A DNA stretch of 64,000 bases from Pseudomonadota bacterium. Lineage in GTDB: Bacteria > Pseudomonadota > Gammaproteobacteria > Burkholderiales > Ferrovaceae. The position numbers were made by a program, and so were the translations under genes. The stretch spans positions 44,082 through 108,081 of the forward strand of contig JAKABO010000004.1 in NCBI GenBank assembly GCA_021796835.1, in the 5' to 3' direction. The notes under the pieces were generated by a model. That model made no database searches and was not told where the DNA came from. It was given only the letters and a program-made list of their open reading frames with translations. Positions within the stretch are counted from its first letter, which is position 1, and each line of letters starts with the position of its first letter. This document shows positions 40,931 to 52,274 of this stretch, piece by piece.

Positions 40931-42195
40931 TGGCTGAAATACGTAACTACACCATGAACTTTGGCCCCCAGCACCCCTCGGCACACGGGGTGTTGCGGCT
41001 GGTTCTGGAACTGGACGGCGAGGTGATCGAACGGGCCGATCCCCATATCGGTCTTCTGCATCGCGGGACGGAGAAGTTGGCGGAAACCCGTACCTTCCTG
41101 CAAAACGTGCCCTACATGGATCGTCTCGACTATGTATCCATGATGTGCAACGAGCATGCCTATGTTCTGGCCATCGAGAAATTGTTGCAGGTGGATGTGC
41201 CGATCCGCGCTCAATACATCCGTGTCATGTTCGACGAGATCACGCGCATCCTCAACCACCTGTTGTGGATCGGCGCGCATGCACTGGATATCGGGGCCAT
41301 GACGGTGTTCCTTTATGCGTTCCGCGAACGGGAAGATCTGGTGGACTGCTATGAAGCCGTTTCCGGTGCCCGTCTGCATGCGGCCTATTATCGGCCCGGT
41401 GGCGTATATCGGGATTTGCCCGAGCGCATGCCCCTGCACCTGGCCAACAAGGAAGTCCGGGGTGGACGTTCGGATGCCAAGGCCCAACGCCTGAACCGTA
41501 ATCGTCAGGGTTCACTGCTCGATTTCATCGAAGATTTCGTCGATCGTTTCCCAGGCTATCTGGATGATTACCATAATCTGTTGACCGACAACCGGATCTG
41601 GAAGCAGCGGACGGTGGGGATCGGGGTCGTGACGCCGGAGCGTGCCTTGTCCCTGGGCTTCACGGGGCCCATGCTGCGCGGGTCGGGGGTGGCCTGGGAC
41701 CTGCGCAAGAAACAACCGTATGAATCCTATGCCGAGATGGATTTTGACATTCCGGTGGGGGTGAATGGCGATTGTTACGATCGTTATCTGGTGCGGATGG
41801 AAGAGATGAAGCAATCCAACCGTATCGTTCGCCAGTGCATCGACTGGTTGCGGCGCAACCCGGGGCCCGTCATCACGGATAACCACAAGGTGGCCCCGCC
41901 CTCGCGGGAATCCATGAAGGAAAACATGGAAGAGTTGATTCACCATTTCAAACTCTTCACCGAAGGCATGCATGTCCCGCCGGGAGAGGCCTTGGCCAGC
42001 GTGGAGGCCCCCAAGGGCGAATTTGCCATTTATCTGGTCTCCGATGGAGCCAACAAACCTTACCGTCTCAAGATTCGGGCCCCCGGTTTTGCCCATATGG
42101 CCGGTCTGGATGAAATGTCACGCGGGCATATGATTGCAGACGTGGTGGCCATCATCGGGACCCAGGATATCGTTTTTGGAGAAGTGGACCGCTGA
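40930..42195 (+). CDS. nuoD: NADH-quinone oxidoreductase subunit D
   Basis: 49-kDa subunit that forms the quinone pocket together with NuoB; 421 residues. Conserved segments: [57 protein letters not shown], and the C-terminal [38 protein letters not shown]45 in LLHRGTEKL aligns by motif with the mitochondrial arginine dimethylated by NDUFAF7, whose homologue is encoded at 7264–8427. The ATG shares a base with the nuoC stop. Confidence 0.97.
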   Translation: MAEIRNYTMNFGPQHPSAHGVLRLVLELDGEVIERADPHIGLLHRGTEKLAETRTFLQNVPYMDRLDYVSMMCNEHAYVLAIEKLLQVDVPIRAQYIRVMFDEITRILNHLLWIGAHALDIGAMTVFLYAFREREDLVDCYEAVSGARLHAAYYRPGGVYRDLPERMPLHLANKEVRGGRSDAKAQRLNRNRQGSLLDFIEDFVDRFPGYLDDYHNLLTDNRIWKQRTVGIGVVTPERALSLGFTGPMLRGSGVAWDLRKKQPYESYAEMDFDIPVGVNGDCYDRYLVRMEEMKQSNRIVRQCIDWLRRNPGPVITDNHKVAPPSRESMKENMEELIHHFKLFTEGMHVPPGEALASVEAPKGEFAIYLVSDGANKPYRLKIRAPGFAHMAGLDEMSRGHMIADVVAIIGTQDIVFGEVDR

Positions 42196-42197
42196 TC

Positions 42198-42674
42198 ATG
42201 CTGAGTACGGAATCCAAACAACAGATCGACCGCGAAGTCGCCAAGTACCCCGCGGATCAGAAACAGTCGGCGGTGATGTCGGCCCTGCGCATCGCCCAGG
42301 TCCAGCATGGCTGGTTGTCGAAAGAAGTCATGAACAGTGTGGCCGAGTATCTGGGCATGCCCCCCATTGCGGTGTATGAAGTGGCCACCTTCTATGAAAT
42401 GTACAACCTCAAACCCATGGGACGGCACAAGTTGACGGTGTGTACCAATCTGCCCTGCGCGTTATCGGGGGCTACGGAGTTTTGTGACCGTCTCAAGGAA
42501 AAACTGGGCATCGGTTTCGGCGAAGTGACGGCAGATGGCGAAATCGGCCTCAAGGAAGGACAGTGTTTCGGGGCCTGTGGGGACGCGCCGGTACTTCTGG
42601 TGGACAACCACAGCATGCACTCTTTCATGGATGAAGAAAAACTGGATACCCTGCTCAAGGAGTTGAAGTCATGA
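42198..42674 (+). CDS. nuoE: NADH-quinone oxidoreductase subunit E
   Basis: 24-kDa-type subunit of the NADH module, 158 residues, carrying the [2Fe-2S] cluster N1a. Ligands are C82 and C87 ([12 protein letters not shown]) and C123 and C127 ([11 protein letters not shown]). The thioredoxin-like C-terminal half follows a helical N-terminal bundle ([16 protein letters not shown]). The end overlaps nuoF by 4 bp. Confidence 0.97.
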   Translation: MLSTESKQQIDREVAKYPADQKQSAVMSALRIAQVQHGWLSKEVMNSVAEYLGMPPIAVYEVATFYEMYNLKPMGRHKLTVCTNLPCALSGATEFCDRLKEKLGIGFGEVTADGEIGLKEGQCFGACGDAPVLLVDNHSMHSFMDEEKLDTLLKELKS

Positions 42675-43966
42675 CCGGCGTCATTCTCGAGGGGCTCGAT
42701 CGCGATCGGACCTGGTCGCTGGAACATTACCTCCAGCGGGGCGGTTATGAGGCCTTGCGCAAGATCCTGACGATGCCCATGACGCCCGAGCAGGTTATCG
42801 ACGAAGTCAAGAAATCCGTGTTGCGCGGTCGGGGGGGGGCAGGTTTCCCGACCGGGCTGAAATGGACCTTCATGCCCAAGAACTATGTGGGGGACAAGTA
42901 TGTGGTGTGCAATTCGGACGAAGGGGAACCGGGAACCTTCAAGGATCGCGACATCCTGCGCTATAACCCCCATGCCCTGATCGAGGGGATGATCATCGCG
43001 GGGTATGCCATGGGCGCGACCCGCGGTTACAACTACATTCACGGCGAAATCTGGGAAGTCTACCAGCGCTGCGAAGAAGCCATCGATCAGGCCCGCGCGG
43101 CGGGTTTTCTGGGACGGAACATCCTGGGTTCGGAATTTTCCTTCGACTTGTTCAACCATCATGGCTATGGGGCCTACATCTGCGGCGAGGAAACCGCCCT
43201 GCTGGAATCCCTGGAAGGGAAGAAGGGCCAACCCCGTTACAAGCCCCCCTTTCCCGCTACTTACGGGTTGTATGGCAAACCGACCACCATCAACAACACG
43301 GAAACCTTTGCCTGTGTTCCCTGGATCATCCGCAATGGGGGCGAAGCCTTTTTGAAGTTGGGCAAACCAAACAATGGCGGGACCAAGATTTTTTCCGTTT
43401 CGGGGCATGTGACCCGACCGGGCAATTATGAGGTTCCCCTGGGGACTTCCTTCGCCACGCTTCTTGAAATGGCGGGCGGAATGCGGGGAGGACGGAAGAT
43501 CAAGGCGGTCATTCCGGGCGGCTCCTCCATGCCGGTCTTGCCCGGAGACATCATGATGCAACTGGACATGGACTATGATTCCATTTCCAAGGCGGGCTCC
43601 ATGCTGGGCTCCGGAGCGGTGATCGTGATGGACGAGACCACCTGCATGGTGCGGGCGCTGGAGCGTCTGTCCCTGTTCTATCATGAGGAATCCTGCGGAC
43701 AATGCACGCCATGCCGGGAAGGGACGGGCTGGCTGTACCGTATCATCCATCGCATCGAACACGGTCAGGGACGACAGGACGATCTGGACCTGCTGCATTC
43801 CCTGTCCAATAATATCCAGGGGCGTACCATCTGTGCCCTCGGTGATGCTGCGGCCATGCCGGTGCGCAGTTTCGTGACCCATTTTCGGGATGAATTCGAG
43901 TATCACGTCGTCCACCGGCGTTGCCTGGTGGGAGCGGTGAGCGATTCCCAAGAGAAGGCAGCCTGA
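42671..43966 (+). CDS. nuoF: NADH-quinone oxidoreductase subunit F
   Basis: NADH- and FMN-binding subunit of 431 residues. The FMN/NADH glycine-rich motifs are [15 protein letters not shown] and [23 protein letters not shown]; the N3 [4Fe-4S] site is [12 protein letters not shown] with a distal cysteine in [10 protein letters not shown]. This is the electron entry point from NADH. It ends 2 bp before nuoG. Confidence 0.97.
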   Translation: MTGVILEGLDRDRTWSLEHYLQRGGYEALRKILTMPMTPEQVIDEVKKSVLRGRGGAGFPTGLKWTFMPKNYVGDKYVVCNSDEGEPGTFKDRDILRYNPHALIEGMIIAGYAMGATRGYNYIHGEIWEVYQRCEEAIDQARAAGFLGRNILGSEFSFDLFNHHGYGAYICGEETALLESLEGKKGQPRYKPPFPATYGLYGKPTTINNTETFACVPWIIRNGGEAFLKLGKPNNGGTKIFSVSGHVTRPGNYEVPLGTSFATLLEMAGGMRGGRKIKAVIPGGSSMPVLPGDIMMQLDMDYDSISKAGSMLGSGAVIVMDETTCMVRALERLSLFYHEESCGQCTPCREGTGWLYRIIHRIEHGQGRQDDLDLLHSLSNNIQGRTICALGDAAAMPVRSFVTHFRDEFEYHVVHRRCLVGAVSDSQEKAA

Positions 43967-43968
43967 TC

Positions 43969-46350
43969 ATGGCATTATTGAACCTGGAAATCGACGGAAA
44001 ACCTACCCAGATTGAAGCCGGACGCACCGTCATGGATGCGGCCAAGCAACTGGGGATCAAGATTCCTCATTTTTGCTATCACCGCAAACTGTCCATTGCC
44101 GCCAATTGCCGGATGTGTCTGGTTCAGGTGGAAAAGGCGCCGAAACCTCTGCCGGCCTGTGCCACTCCCGTGACCGAAGGGATGAAGGTGTATACCCATT
44201 CGCCCCTGGCCGTCGAGGCGCAGAAGGCGGTCATGGAGTTTTTGCTGATCAATCATCCCCTTGACTGTCCCATCTGCGACCAGGGCGGCGAATGCAAGTT
44301 GCAGGATATCAGTGTCGGCTACGGTGGCGGGGCTTCACGGTACCAGGAAGCCAAACGGGTGGTCTCCAACAAGGATCTGGGGCCGCTCATTTCCACCGAC
44401 ATGACGCGTTGCATCCTGTGTACGCGCTGTGTGCGTTACGGCCAGGAGATTGCCGGGATCATGGAACTGGGGGTCGGCGGGCGGGGAGAGCATTCGGAAA
44501 TCCTGGCGTTCATGGACCTGACCGTGGATTCGGAAGTTTCGGGTAACGCCATCGATCTCTGCCCCGTGGGGGCACTGACCAGCAAGCCCTTTCGTTTTTC
44601 GGCACGGTCCTGGGAATTGACCCGTTTCCCCTCTGTGAGCCCTCACGATGGGCTGGGGACCCAGGTCGAGGTACAGGTCAAGATGCGCAACGACGTGGTG
44701 CGCGTGCTTCCCCGTAAAAACGACGAGATCAACGAATGCTGGTTGTCCGACCGCGACCGGTTTTCCTATCAGGCATTGCACAGCGCCGATCGGCTCCTTC
44801 ATCCCCAGGTCAAGCGCGACGGACAATGGATCCAGGTCACCTGGGCCGAAGCCCTGCAGTGCGTGGTGGACGGTTTGGAGAAGGTGCGCCATGAAAGCGG
44901 GGGAGAAGGGATCGGGGCCCTGTTGAGCCCCCATCAAACCCTCGAAGAACTTTATTTGGCCCAGAAGTTGTTGCGCGAACTGGGTTGTCACAATATCGAT
45001 CACCGCACCCGGCAGGTGGATTTTTCTCTCGATCCCCTGCAACAGGGGACCCCCTGGCTGGGCATGGCGATTGCCCACTGGTCGGATCTGCGCGCGGTCC
45101 TGGTGATTGGGTCGGGGTTGCGTCAGGAACAACCCCTGCTGGCGGTACGGTTGCGGCGCGCGGCCCGGTCCGGAGCGCGGGTGCACCGGGTGGCGGCGCG
45201 CCATGAGGATTGGGCCATGCCCCTGACGGGAACCCTGGTGGGAAAACCCAGCGAATGGTCGGCACTGCTCGGCGAAATACTGAGTGCCGTGGCCCAACAG
45301 ACCGGCGCCTCCCTGCCTGAAGACGTGTTGCCCCTGACCACCACGACCCCCTCGTCCGAGGCTGTGGCCTGTGCGTCCGATCTGCTGGCAGCGCAGGGCA
45401 AAGCGGCGGTGGTATTGGGGCAACTGGCTCAGCAACATCCCGATTATGCGACTCTCTACCGTTTGGCCCAGGTCTTGGGCGAAATGACGGGGTCCTCCTT
45501 CGGACAGTTGGCGCTGGCCGCCAATACGGTGGGTGCAGCGCTGGCCGGGGCTTTGCCGCAGCGCGGCACCCTTCATACCCATGCCCGGGCGGGGCTGGAT
45601 GCCCAGGCGCAATGGCGCCAGCCGCGTCAGGCCTATGTGCTGATGGGGCTGGAACCGGCTCTGGATTGCGCAGACCCCTCCCTGGCCTTGAAAGCGCTGC
45701 GTCAGGCCGAGACGGTGGTGGCCCTGAGTGCCTTCAAGGGAGATGCGGAACAATGGGCAACGATCATGCTGCCCATCGCCCCTTTTACCGAAACTGCCGG
45801 AACGTTCGTCAGCATGGAGGGACGGGTTCAGTCTTTCAGCGGCGTGGTGCCGCCCCGGGGTGAGGCGCGTCCGGCCTGGAAAATCTGGCGCGTGCTGGGC
45901 AATCTTCTGGATTGTCCGGGTTTTGACCAGGAAACCATCGAAGAGGTGCGTACGGAAATTTCTCCCGATCTGCCTCTGGGGTGCCGTGAAGCACTCAGCA
46001 ATCAACTGACCCACGCGCCCGTTCTGAAAGTTCGCGCCTCGCTGGGAACCGTGGAGCGGGTGGGCGAGTTACCCGGTTACCACGCCGACCCGCTGGTGCG
46101 ACGCGCCCCTGCGTTACAGGAAACCGCACTGGCAGGGAACATTCGGGTCATACTGCATCCCGCTCAGGCAGCCAGTCTTGGGCTGGGTGCCGGACAGTCG
46201 GTACGGGTGCGCCAGGGAGAAGGTAGTGTGGTTCTGCCCGTGACGCTGGATGAAACACTGGCGGAGGGTTGTGCGGTGGTGCCCATCGCCCATCCGCTCT
46301 GCGCTTCATTGGGCGAGGCTATGGGCATGGTCGTACTGGAGGGGGCATGA
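43969..46350 (+). CDS. nuoG: NADH-quinone oxidoreductase subunit G
   Basis: Large peripheral subunit of 793 residues with several iron-sulfur clusters. The N-terminal [2Fe-2S] ligands are C36, C47, C50 and C64; next come the HxxxCxxCxxC-type site [15 protein letters not shown] and the 4Fe-4S site [14 protein letters not shown] with a distal [10 protein letters not shown] molybdopterin-oxidoreductase-like domain, catalytically unused in complex I, fills the rest. The ATG at 43969 is chosen because it opens the ferredoxin fold ([25 protein letters not shown]). Confidence 0.97.
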   Translation: MALLNLEIDGKPTQIEAGRTVMDAAKQLGIKIPHFCYHRKLSIAANCRMCLVQVEKAPKPLPACATPVTEGMKVYTHSPLAVEAQKAVMEFLLINHPLDCPICDQGGECKLQDISVGYGGGASRYQEAKRVVSNKDLGPLISTDMTRCILCTRCVRYGQEIAGIMELGVGGRGEHSEILAFMDLTVDSEVSGNAIDLCPVGALTSKPFRFSARSWELTRFPSVSPHDGLGTQVEVQVKMRNDVVRVLPRKNDEINECWLSDRDRFSYQALHSADRLLHPQVKRDGQWIQVTWAEALQCVVDGLEKVRHESGGEGIGALLSPHQTLEELYLAQKLLRELGCHNIDHRTRQVDFSLDPLQQGTPWLGMAIAHWSDLRAVLVIGSGLRQEQPLLAVRLRRAARSGARVHRVAARHEDWAMPLTGTLVGKPSEWSALLGEILSAVAQQTGASLPEDVLPLTTTTPSSEAVACASDLLAAQGKAAVVLGQLAQQHPDYATLYRLAQVLGEMTGSSFGQLALAANTVGAALAGALPQRGTLHTHARAGLDAQAQWRQPRQAYVLMGLEPALDCADPSLALKALRQAETVVALSAFKGDAEQWATIMLPIAPFTETAGTFVSMEGRVQSFSGVVPPRGEARPAWKIWRVLGNLLDCPGFDQETIEEVRTEISPDLPLGCREALSNQLTHAPVLKVRASLGTVERVGELPGYHADPLVRRAPALQETALAGNIRVILHPAQAASLGLGAGQSVRVRQGEGSVVLPVTLDETLAEGCAVVPIAHPLCASLGEAMGMVVLEGA

Positions 46351-47390
46351 TGGAAACGCTTCAAGCATTCTTCGGCCCGCTCTGGCCATTGGTCTGGACA
46401 CTGCTCAAGATTCTGGCCATCGTGGTTCCCATGATGGGGGCGGTGGCGTACCTGACCCTGGCGGAGCGCAAGGTCATCGGCTACATGCAGATCCGCATCG
46501 GTCCCAATCGGGTTGGGCCATTGGGCCTGCTTCAGCCCATTGCGGACGGGATCAAGTTGCTGATGAAGGAAATCATCGTCCCCAGCGGCTCCAGCAAGTT
46601 TCTCTTCGTTCTGGCACCCGTGCTGGCCATCATGCCTGCCCTGGCAGCCTGGGCCGTGGTGCCCTTTACCCCCGACCTGGTACTGGCCAATGTGGACGCA
46701 GGACTGTTGTACATCATGGCCATTACCTCCATGGGGGTCTATGGCGTGGTGCTGGCCGGCTGGGCTTCCAACTCCAAATACGCCTTCCTTGGGGCCCTGC
46801 GTTCTGCAGCCCAGATCGTGAGTTATGAAATCGCCATGGGCTTTGCCCTGGTGACGGTGTTGATGATGTCCCACAGTCTCAATCTGGTGGATATCGTCAA
46901 GGCCCAGCAGGGAAATCTGGGACTGCTGCAATGGAACTGGATCCCGCTTTTTCCCATGTTCGTCATTTACGTCATTGCCGGGACAGCCGAGACCAACCGG
47001 GCCCCCTTCGACGTGGCCGAGGGCGAATCAGAAATCGTGGCGGGTTTTCATGTGGAATACTCCGGTATGGCCTTCGCCATATTTTTCCTGGCCGAATACG
47101 CCAACATGATCCTCATCGCCGCCCTGACTTCCCTCATGTTCCTGGGCGGCTGGCTGTCACCGGTCTCCTTCCTGCCGGATGGAATCCTGTGGCTGTTTGC
47201 CAAGATGAGTTTCATTTTGTTCCTGTTCCTGTGGTTTCGGGCGACCTTCCCGCGCTATCGCTATGACCAGATCATGCGTCTGGGCTGGAAGGTATTCATT
47301 CCCGTGACCCTGATCTGGCTGGTGATCGTGGGTCTGCTCCAGCAGGAACCCCTGCGCGGTCTTCCCGTGCTCAATCTCTGGTTCCGTTGA
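46350..47390 (+). CDS. nuoH: NADH-quinone oxidoreductase subunit H
   Basis: Membrane subunit joining the peripheral and membrane arms at the quinone channel; 346 residues with about eight helices. Conserved motifs are [42 protein letters not shown] and [33 protein letters not shown] lies upstream of two adjacent ATGs (46347 and 46350); spacing favours the second. It overlaps the nuoG stop. Confidence 0.96.
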   Translation: METLQAFFGPLWPLVWTLLKILAIVVPMMGAVAYLTLAERKVIGYMQIRIGPNRVGPLGLLQPIADGIKLLMKEIIVPSGSSKFLFVLAPVLAIMPALAAWAVVPFTPDLVLANVDAGLLYIMAITSMGVYGVVLAGWASNSKYAFLGALRSAAQIVSYEIAMGFALVTVLMMSHSLNLVDIVKAQQGNLGLLQWNWIPLFPMFVIYVIAGTAETNRAPFDVAEGESEIVAGFHVEYSGMAFAIFFLAEYANMILIAALTSLMFLGGWLSPVSFLPDGILWLFAKMSFILFLFLWFRATFPRYRYDQIMRLGWKVFIPVTLIWLVIVGLLQQEPLRGLPVLNLWFR

Positions 47391-47400
47391 GGAGTAACCT

Positions 47401-47889
47401 GTGGCCGACCTCAAATCCTTTGTCAAGAACTGGACCCTCGCCGAATTGCTCAAGGGCATGAGCATTACGGGACGTCATTTTTTTGCGCCCAAGATCACCG
47501 TGCAGTATCCCGAAGAGAAGACGCCCATGTCGCCCCGTTTCCGTGGCCTGCATGCCTTGCGTCGCTATCCCAACGGGGAAGAACGCTGCATCGCCTGCAA
47601 ATTGTGCGAAGCCGTGTGTCCCGCCATGGCCATCACCATCGAATCGGAACAACGGGAGGATGGAAGCCGGCGGACGACGCGCTACGATATCGACCTGACC
47701 AAATGCATTTTCTGCGGTTTCTGCGAAGAATCCTGCCCTGTGGATTCCATTGTCGAAACGCGTATTTTTGAATACCACGGCGAGCAGCGCGGCGATCTGC
47801 TCATGACCAAGGAAAAACTCCTGGCCGTGGGAGATCGTTACGAAGCCCAGATTGCGGCTGACCGGGCAGAAGATGCCCCTTACCGATGA
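47401..47889 (+). CDS. nuoI: NADH-quinone oxidoreductase subunit I
   Basis: Ferredoxin-like subunit with two [4Fe-4S] clusters (N6a, N6b); 162 residues. Ligands are C63, C66, C69, C73 ([12 protein letters not shown]) and C102, C105, C108, C112 ([12 protein letters not shown]). The start is GTG at 47401 with GAGGAG upstream. It lies 10 bp after nuoH. Confidence 0.97.
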   Translation: MADLKSFVKNWTLAELLKGMSITGRHFFAPKITVQYPEEKTPMSPRFRGLHALRRYPNGEERCIACKLCEAVCPAMAITIESEQREDGSRRTTRYDIDLTKCIFCGFCEESCPVDSIVETRIFEYHGEQRGDLLMTKEKLLAVGDRYEAQIAADRAEDAPYR

Positions 47890-47901
47890 GGATGACGCAC
47901 C

Positions 47902-48498
47902 GTGCTTGATTCTTCCTTCCTGTTGTTCATGGCCTTTGCGCTGGTCCTGGTGGGGGCCGGCGTGGGCGTGATTACCGCCCGAAACCCGGTTCATGCCGCA
48001 TTGTTCCTGGTGCTGGCCTTTTTCACCGGCTCGGCGTTGTGGATGATGCTCGAGGCCGAATTCCTTGCCATCGTCCTGGTCCTGGTCTATGTGGGCGCGG
48101 TGATGGTCCTCTTCCTGTTTGTGGTCATGATGCTCAATATCGACAACGAGCGACTGCGCCAGGGATTCTGGAAGCATCTACCCCTCGGTGGGGGAGTTGC
48201 GTTGTTGATGGTGCTGGAAATGTGGCTGGTGGTGAGCAGTCGCCAGTTCTCCTCCATGGTTCCGGACTCCCGGGGCTCGATCAGCAATACCAAGGAGTTG
48301 GGGCGTCTTCTGTATACCGATTACGTTCTCTCCTTTGAACTGGCTGCCGTCATCCTGCTGGTGGCCATCGTTGCCGCCATCGCCTTGACCTTGCGTCGCC
48401 GCAAGGATTCCAAGCACATCGATCCCGCCATGCAGGTTCAGGTCAAAGCGGCCGACCGCCTGCGGGTCGTGTCCATGCCCGCCGAGAGGGAGTTGTAA
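47902..48498 (+). CDS. nuoJ: NADH-quinone oxidoreductase subunit J
   Basis: Membrane subunit of 198 residues with five predicted helices. Conserved features are [51 protein letters not shown], whose third helix carries the pi-bulge region ([16 protein letters not shown]). The start is GTG at 47902. The stop shares a base with the nuoK ATG. Confidence 0.95.
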   Translation: MLDSSFLLFMAFALVLVGAGVGVITARNPVHAALFLVLAFFTGSALWMMLEAEFLAIVLVLVYVGAVMVLFLFVVMMLNIDNERLRQGFWKHLPLGGGVALLMVLEMWLVVSSRQFSSMVPDSRGSISNTKELGRLLYTDYVLSFELAAVILLVAIVAAIALTLRRRKDSKHIDPAMQVQVKAADRLRVVSMPAEREL

Positions 48499-48803
48499 TG
48501 CTCAATCTGACAGACTATCTCATGCTCGGATCCCTGCTGTTTGCCATCAGCATCGTGGGGATTTTTCTCAACCGGAAGAACCTCATCATTCTGCTCATGT
48601 GCATCGAGCTGATGCTGTTGGCCGTGAACATGAACTTCGTGGCTTTTTCCCATTATCTGCATGATACGGCGGGCCAGATTTTCGTTTTCTTCATTCTCAC
48701 CGTAGCAGCAGCGGAATCGGCCATTGGTCTGGCCATTCTGGTGGTGCTGTTCCGCAACCTGCGCTCCATTCATGTGGACGACCTCAGCCACCTCAAGGAA
48801 TGA
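48498..48803 (+). CDS. nuoK: NADH-quinone oxidoreductase subunit K
   Basis: Small three-helix membrane subunit of 101 residues. The conserved proton-path glutamates are in [20 protein letters not shown] and in [28 protein letters not shown]. Its last bases overlap the first possible nuoL start. Confidence 0.97.
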   Translation: MLNLTDYLMLGSLLFAISIVGIFLNRKNLIILLMCIELMLLAVNMNFVAFSHYLHDTAGQIFVFFILTVAAAESAIGLAILVVLFRNLRSIHVDDLSHLKE

Positions 48804-48808
48804 TCGAC

Positions 48809-50767
48809 ATGAGTGTGCCAAGTCTTTATCTTCTGGTCCCTCTGGCCCCCCTATTGGGGGCATTGCTGGCAGGGTTGTTTGGAAAAGCCCTGGGCAAGGC
48901 AGGCAGTCATACGGTCACGATCCTGGGTGTGGCAGTGTCCTTTGTGGCCTCCCTGGTGATTGCCCAGGATGTCTTTGCAGGACACTCCTTCAACGGGACC
49001 GTCTATCAATGGCTGACCATGGGAGACTCTTCGGTCTTCGAGGTGGGGTTCCTGATCGATCCGCTCACCGTCACGATGATGCTGGTGGTGACTTTCGTTT
49101 CACTCATGGTCCATATCTACACCATTGGGTATATGCACGACGATGACGGGTATCAGCGGTTTTTCAGTTACATCTCGCTCTTTACCTTCTCCATGCTGAT
49201 GCTGGTGATGGCCAACAATTTCGTCCAGTTGTTTTTTGGCTGGGAGGCGGTTGGCCTGGTGTCCTATCTGCTGATCGGCTTTTGGTATACCCGGCCCACA
49301 GCCATTTATGCCAACCTCAAGGCATTCCTGGTGAACCGGGTGGGTGATTTGGGTTTTCTGCTCGGGATTGCCCTGATCCAGGCCCATTTCGGTTCCCTCG
49401 ATTACGCGACGGTGTTTCAGCAGGCCCCCGATTTTGCGCGTGATACCATCGAATTGTGCGGGGGCGCTCCTGTTTCCCTGATTACGGTCATTTGTCTGCT
49501 GCTGTTCGTGGGGGCCATGGGTAAGTCGGCACAGATGCCCCTGCATGTCTGGCTACCCGATTCCATGGAAGGCCCGACCCCCATTTCAGCCCTGATTCAT
49601 GCGGCGACCATGGTGACTGCCGGGATTTTCATGGTGTCCCGCATGTCGCCCCTCTTCGAATTATCTCCCACGGCCCGCTCCACCGTCCTCGTGATCGGTG
49701 CCTGCACCGCGTTGTTCATGGCGTTTCTGGGGCTGATCCAGAACGACATCAAACGGGTGGTGGCTTACTCCACTCTGTCGCAACTGGGGTACATGACCGT
49801 GGCATTGGGTGCCTCGGCTTATCCGGTGGCGATTTTTCATCTGGGGACCCATGCCTTTTTCAAGGCGCTCCTGTTTCTGGGCGCGGGATCCGTGATCCAT
49901 GCCATGCATCATGAGCAGGACATGCGCAAAATGGGGGGACTCCGGCGGTACATGCCCATCACCTATGTGACGGCGCTGATCGGTTCCCTGGCTTTGGCAG
50001 GTATTCCGCCCTTTGCCGGATTCTTTTCCAAGGATGCCATCATCGAGGCCGTGCGTGCCAGCCATTTGCCAGGCTCGGGATTTGCTTCCTTTGCCGTGCT
50101 GGCCGGGGTGTTCGTGACGGCGTTTTACAGTTTTCGCATGCTTTTCATGACGTTTCATGGAAAACCGCGCATGGACCATCACACCCGTGAACATCTTCAT
50201 GAATCGCCCTGGGTGATTACCCTGCCGCTCATCATGCTGGCCATTCCCTCGGTCATAGCCGGTTGGATCTTCATCGGCCCCATGGTCATGGGGGATTATT
50301 TCGGTTCCTCCATTACCCTGTTGCCCGGGACGGGCGCCCTGCCGGAAATGCGCGAAGCCTGGCAGGGGGTCGGGCCTTTCGTGGTCGAGGGAGTCCAGTC
50401 CCTGCCTTTCTGGCTGGCTATTTCCGGGGTTGCGCTGGCGGCCGCCTTCTACCTCAAGTGGACCCATATTCCTGCGGTGATTGTCCGTGAATCGGGCGCC
50501 ATTTATACCCTGCTGGACAATAAATATTACTTTGACCGTTTCAATGAAATTTTTATTGCCGGCGGCGCCCGTTGTTTCGGGCGTGGGTTGTGGAAACTGG
50601 GGGACATGAAGTTCATCGATGGCTGGATCGTCAATGGTTCTGCCCAACTGGTGGGGGCCCTGTCTACACGTCTTCGCCGGATCCAGACGGGCTACATCTA
50701 CCACTACGCCTTTGCCATGATTTTTGGGGTGTTCTTCCTGATGAGCCTGTGGTTCATCAAAGCGTAA
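48809..50767 (+). CDS. nuoL: NADH-quinone oxidoreductase subunit L
   Basis: Distal antiporter-like proton-pumping subunit, 652 residues from the ATG at 48809 (AAGGA nine bases upstream; an ATG at 48800 overlapping nuoK is the alternative). Conserved motifs: FFGWEAVGLVSYLLIGFWY, GAMGKSAQMPLHVWLPDSMEGPTPISALIHAATMVTAGIFMV, and IKRVVAYSTLSQLGYM. A long lateral helix near the C-terminus (FDRFNEIFIAGGARCFGRGLWKLGDMKFIDG...) braces the membrane arm. Confidence 0.97.
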   Translation: MSVPSLYLLVPLAPLLGALLAGLFGKALGKAGSHTVTILGVAVSFVASLVIAQDVFAGHSFNGTVYQWLTMGDSSVFEVGFLIDPLTVTMMLVVTFVSLMVHIYTIGYMHDDDGYQRFFSYISLFTFSMLMLVMANNFVQLFFGWEAVGLVSYLLIGFWYTRPTAIYANLKAFLVNRVGDLGFLLGIALIQAHFGSLDYATVFQQAPDFARDTIELCGGAPVSLITVICLLLFVGAMGKSAQMPLHVWLPDSMEGPTPISALIHAATMVTAGIFMVSRMSPLFELSPTARSTVLVIGACTALFMAFLGLIQNDIKRVVAYSTLSQLGYMTVALGASAYPVAIFHLGTHAFFKALLFLGAGSVIHAMHHEQDMRKMGGLRRYMPITYVTALIGSLALAGIPPFAGFFSKDAIIEAVRASHLPGSGFASFAVLAGVFVTAFYSFRMLFMTFHGKPRMDHHTREHLHESPWVITLPLIMLAIPSVIAGWIFIGPMVMGDYFGSSITLLPGTGALPEMREAWQGVGPFVVEGVQSLPFWLAISGVALAAAFYLKWTHIPAVIVRESGAIYTLLDNKYYFDRFNEIFIAGGARCFGRGLWKLGDMKFIDGWIVNGSAQLVGALSTRLRRIQTGYIYHYAFAMIFGVFFLMSLWFIKA

Positions 50768-50782
50768 TCTGAGCGGAATTCC

Positions 50783-52264
50783 ATGACTGCACACCATCTT
50801 CTTTCCTTGAGTATCTGGGTTCCCATTCTGGCAGGGATTCTCGTCCTCGCTCTGGGGCGCGATTCCAATCCGGGACTAACCCGTGGCGTGGCACTGGTGG
50901 GGGCTCTACTGGGCTTCCTGGTCACCCTTCCCCTTTATACCGGATTCATCAACGCCTCGGCGGCCATGCAGTTCGAAGAAGCCTACCGCTGGATTCCTGC
51001 TTTCAACATCACTTATCACCTGGGAATCGACGGGATTTCCCTGTGGTTTGTCCTGCTCAACAGTTTCATGACCGTTCTGGTGGTGATTGCGGGCTGGATC
51101 GTCATCGAGAAACGGCAGGCCCAGTACATGGCGGCCTTCCTGATCATGTCCGGGTTGATCAACGGCGTGTTTGCCTCACTCGATGCCATCCTGTTCTATG
51201 TCTTCTTTGAAGCCATGCTGATCCCCATGTACCTGATCATCGGGGTCTGGGGGGGGCCGCGCCGGGTCTATGCCTCCATCAAGTTCTTTCTGTATACCCT
51301 GCTGGGTTCCCTGCTCATGCTGGCGGCCTTCATCTACCTTTACTTCGAGGCCGGAGAGTCTTTCGAAATCCTGAAATTCCAGGCAGTGGCCCTTCCTCTG
51401 GGGGTCCAGATCCTGCTTTTCATCGCCTTCTTCATGTCCTTCGCCGTCAAGGTGCCGATGTGGCCGGTTCACACGTGGTTGCCCGATGCGCACGTTGAGG
51501 CTCCCACGGGAGGTTCGGTCATTCTGGCCGCCATCACCCTGAAAATTGGGGCTTACGGGTTTCTGCGTTTCAACTTGCCGATTACCCCGGATGCCAGTCA
51601 TGCCCTCGCCGGGACGATGATCACCCTGTCCTTGATCGCTGTGGTGTATATCGGTCTGGTGGCTCTGGTCCAGCAGGACATGAAGAAACTGGTGGCCTAT
51701 TCGTCCATTTCGCACATGGGGTTTGTGACGCTGGGGATCTTCCTGTTCAACCCCATGGGCATGGAGGGCGGTCTGCTCCAGATGATCTCCCACGGATTTA
51801 TCTCGGGGGCCATGTTCCTGTGCATCGGCGTACTGTATGACCGCATGCACACGCGACAAATTGCCGATTATGGTGGGGTGGCCAATACCATGCCCAGGTT
51901 TGCGGCCTTCATGATGTTGTTTTCCATGGCCAATGCGGGTTTGCCCGGGACCAGTGGTTTCATCGGTGAATTCATCGTCGTCCTGGGCGCGATCCAGGTC
52001 AATTTCTGGTATGCCGCACTGGCTGCCACCACCCTGGTTCTGGGCGCCGCCTATACGTTATGGATGGTGAAGCGGGTTATCTTCGGGGAAGTGGCCAATG
52101 ACCATGTGGCGGCCCTCAAGGATATTTCCAGCCGAGAATTCCTGTTTCTGATCATTCTGGCACTGCTGGTGCTGGGGATGGGGCTATACCCCAAGCTGTT
52201 CTCCGAACCCATGCACGCTTCGGTCCTGCAATTGATCGAGCAGGCCTCGACCCCCAAGTTCTGA
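50783..52264 (+). CDS. nuoM: NADH-quinone oxidoreductase subunit M
   Basis: Second antiporter-like proton-pumping subunit, 493 residues and about 14 helices. Motifs: YHLGIDGISLWFVLLNSF, FYVFFEAMLIPMYLIIGVWGG with the key glutamate, VKVPMWPVHTWLPDAHVEAPTGGSVILAAITLKIGAYGF, and MKKLVAYSSISHMGFV. It lies between nuoL and nuoN with short gaps. Confidence 0.97.
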   Translation: MTAHHLLSLSIWVPILAGILVLALGRDSNPGLTRGVALVGALLGFLVTLPLYTGFINASAAMQFEEAYRWIPAFNITYHLGIDGISLWFVLLNSFMTVLVVIAGWIVIEKRQAQYMAAFLIMSGLINGVFASLDAILFYVFFEAMLIPMYLIIGVWGGPRRVYASIKFFLYTLLGSLLMLAAFIYLYFEAGESFEILKFQAVALPLGVQILLFIAFFMSFAVKVPMWPVHTWLPDAHVEAPTGGSVILAAITLKIGAYGFLRFNLPITPDASHALAGTMITLSLIAVVYIGLVALVQQDMKKLVAYSSISHMGFVTLGIFLFNPMGMEGGLLQMISHGFISGAMFLCIGVLYDRMHTRQIADYGGVANTMPRFAAFMMLFSMANAGLPGTSGFIGEFIVVLGAIQVNFWYAALAATTLVLGAAYTLWMVKRVIFGEVANDHVAALKDISSREFLFLIILALLVLGMGLYPKLFSEPMHASVLQLIEQASTPKF

Positions 52265-52274
52265 TGGAGCGACG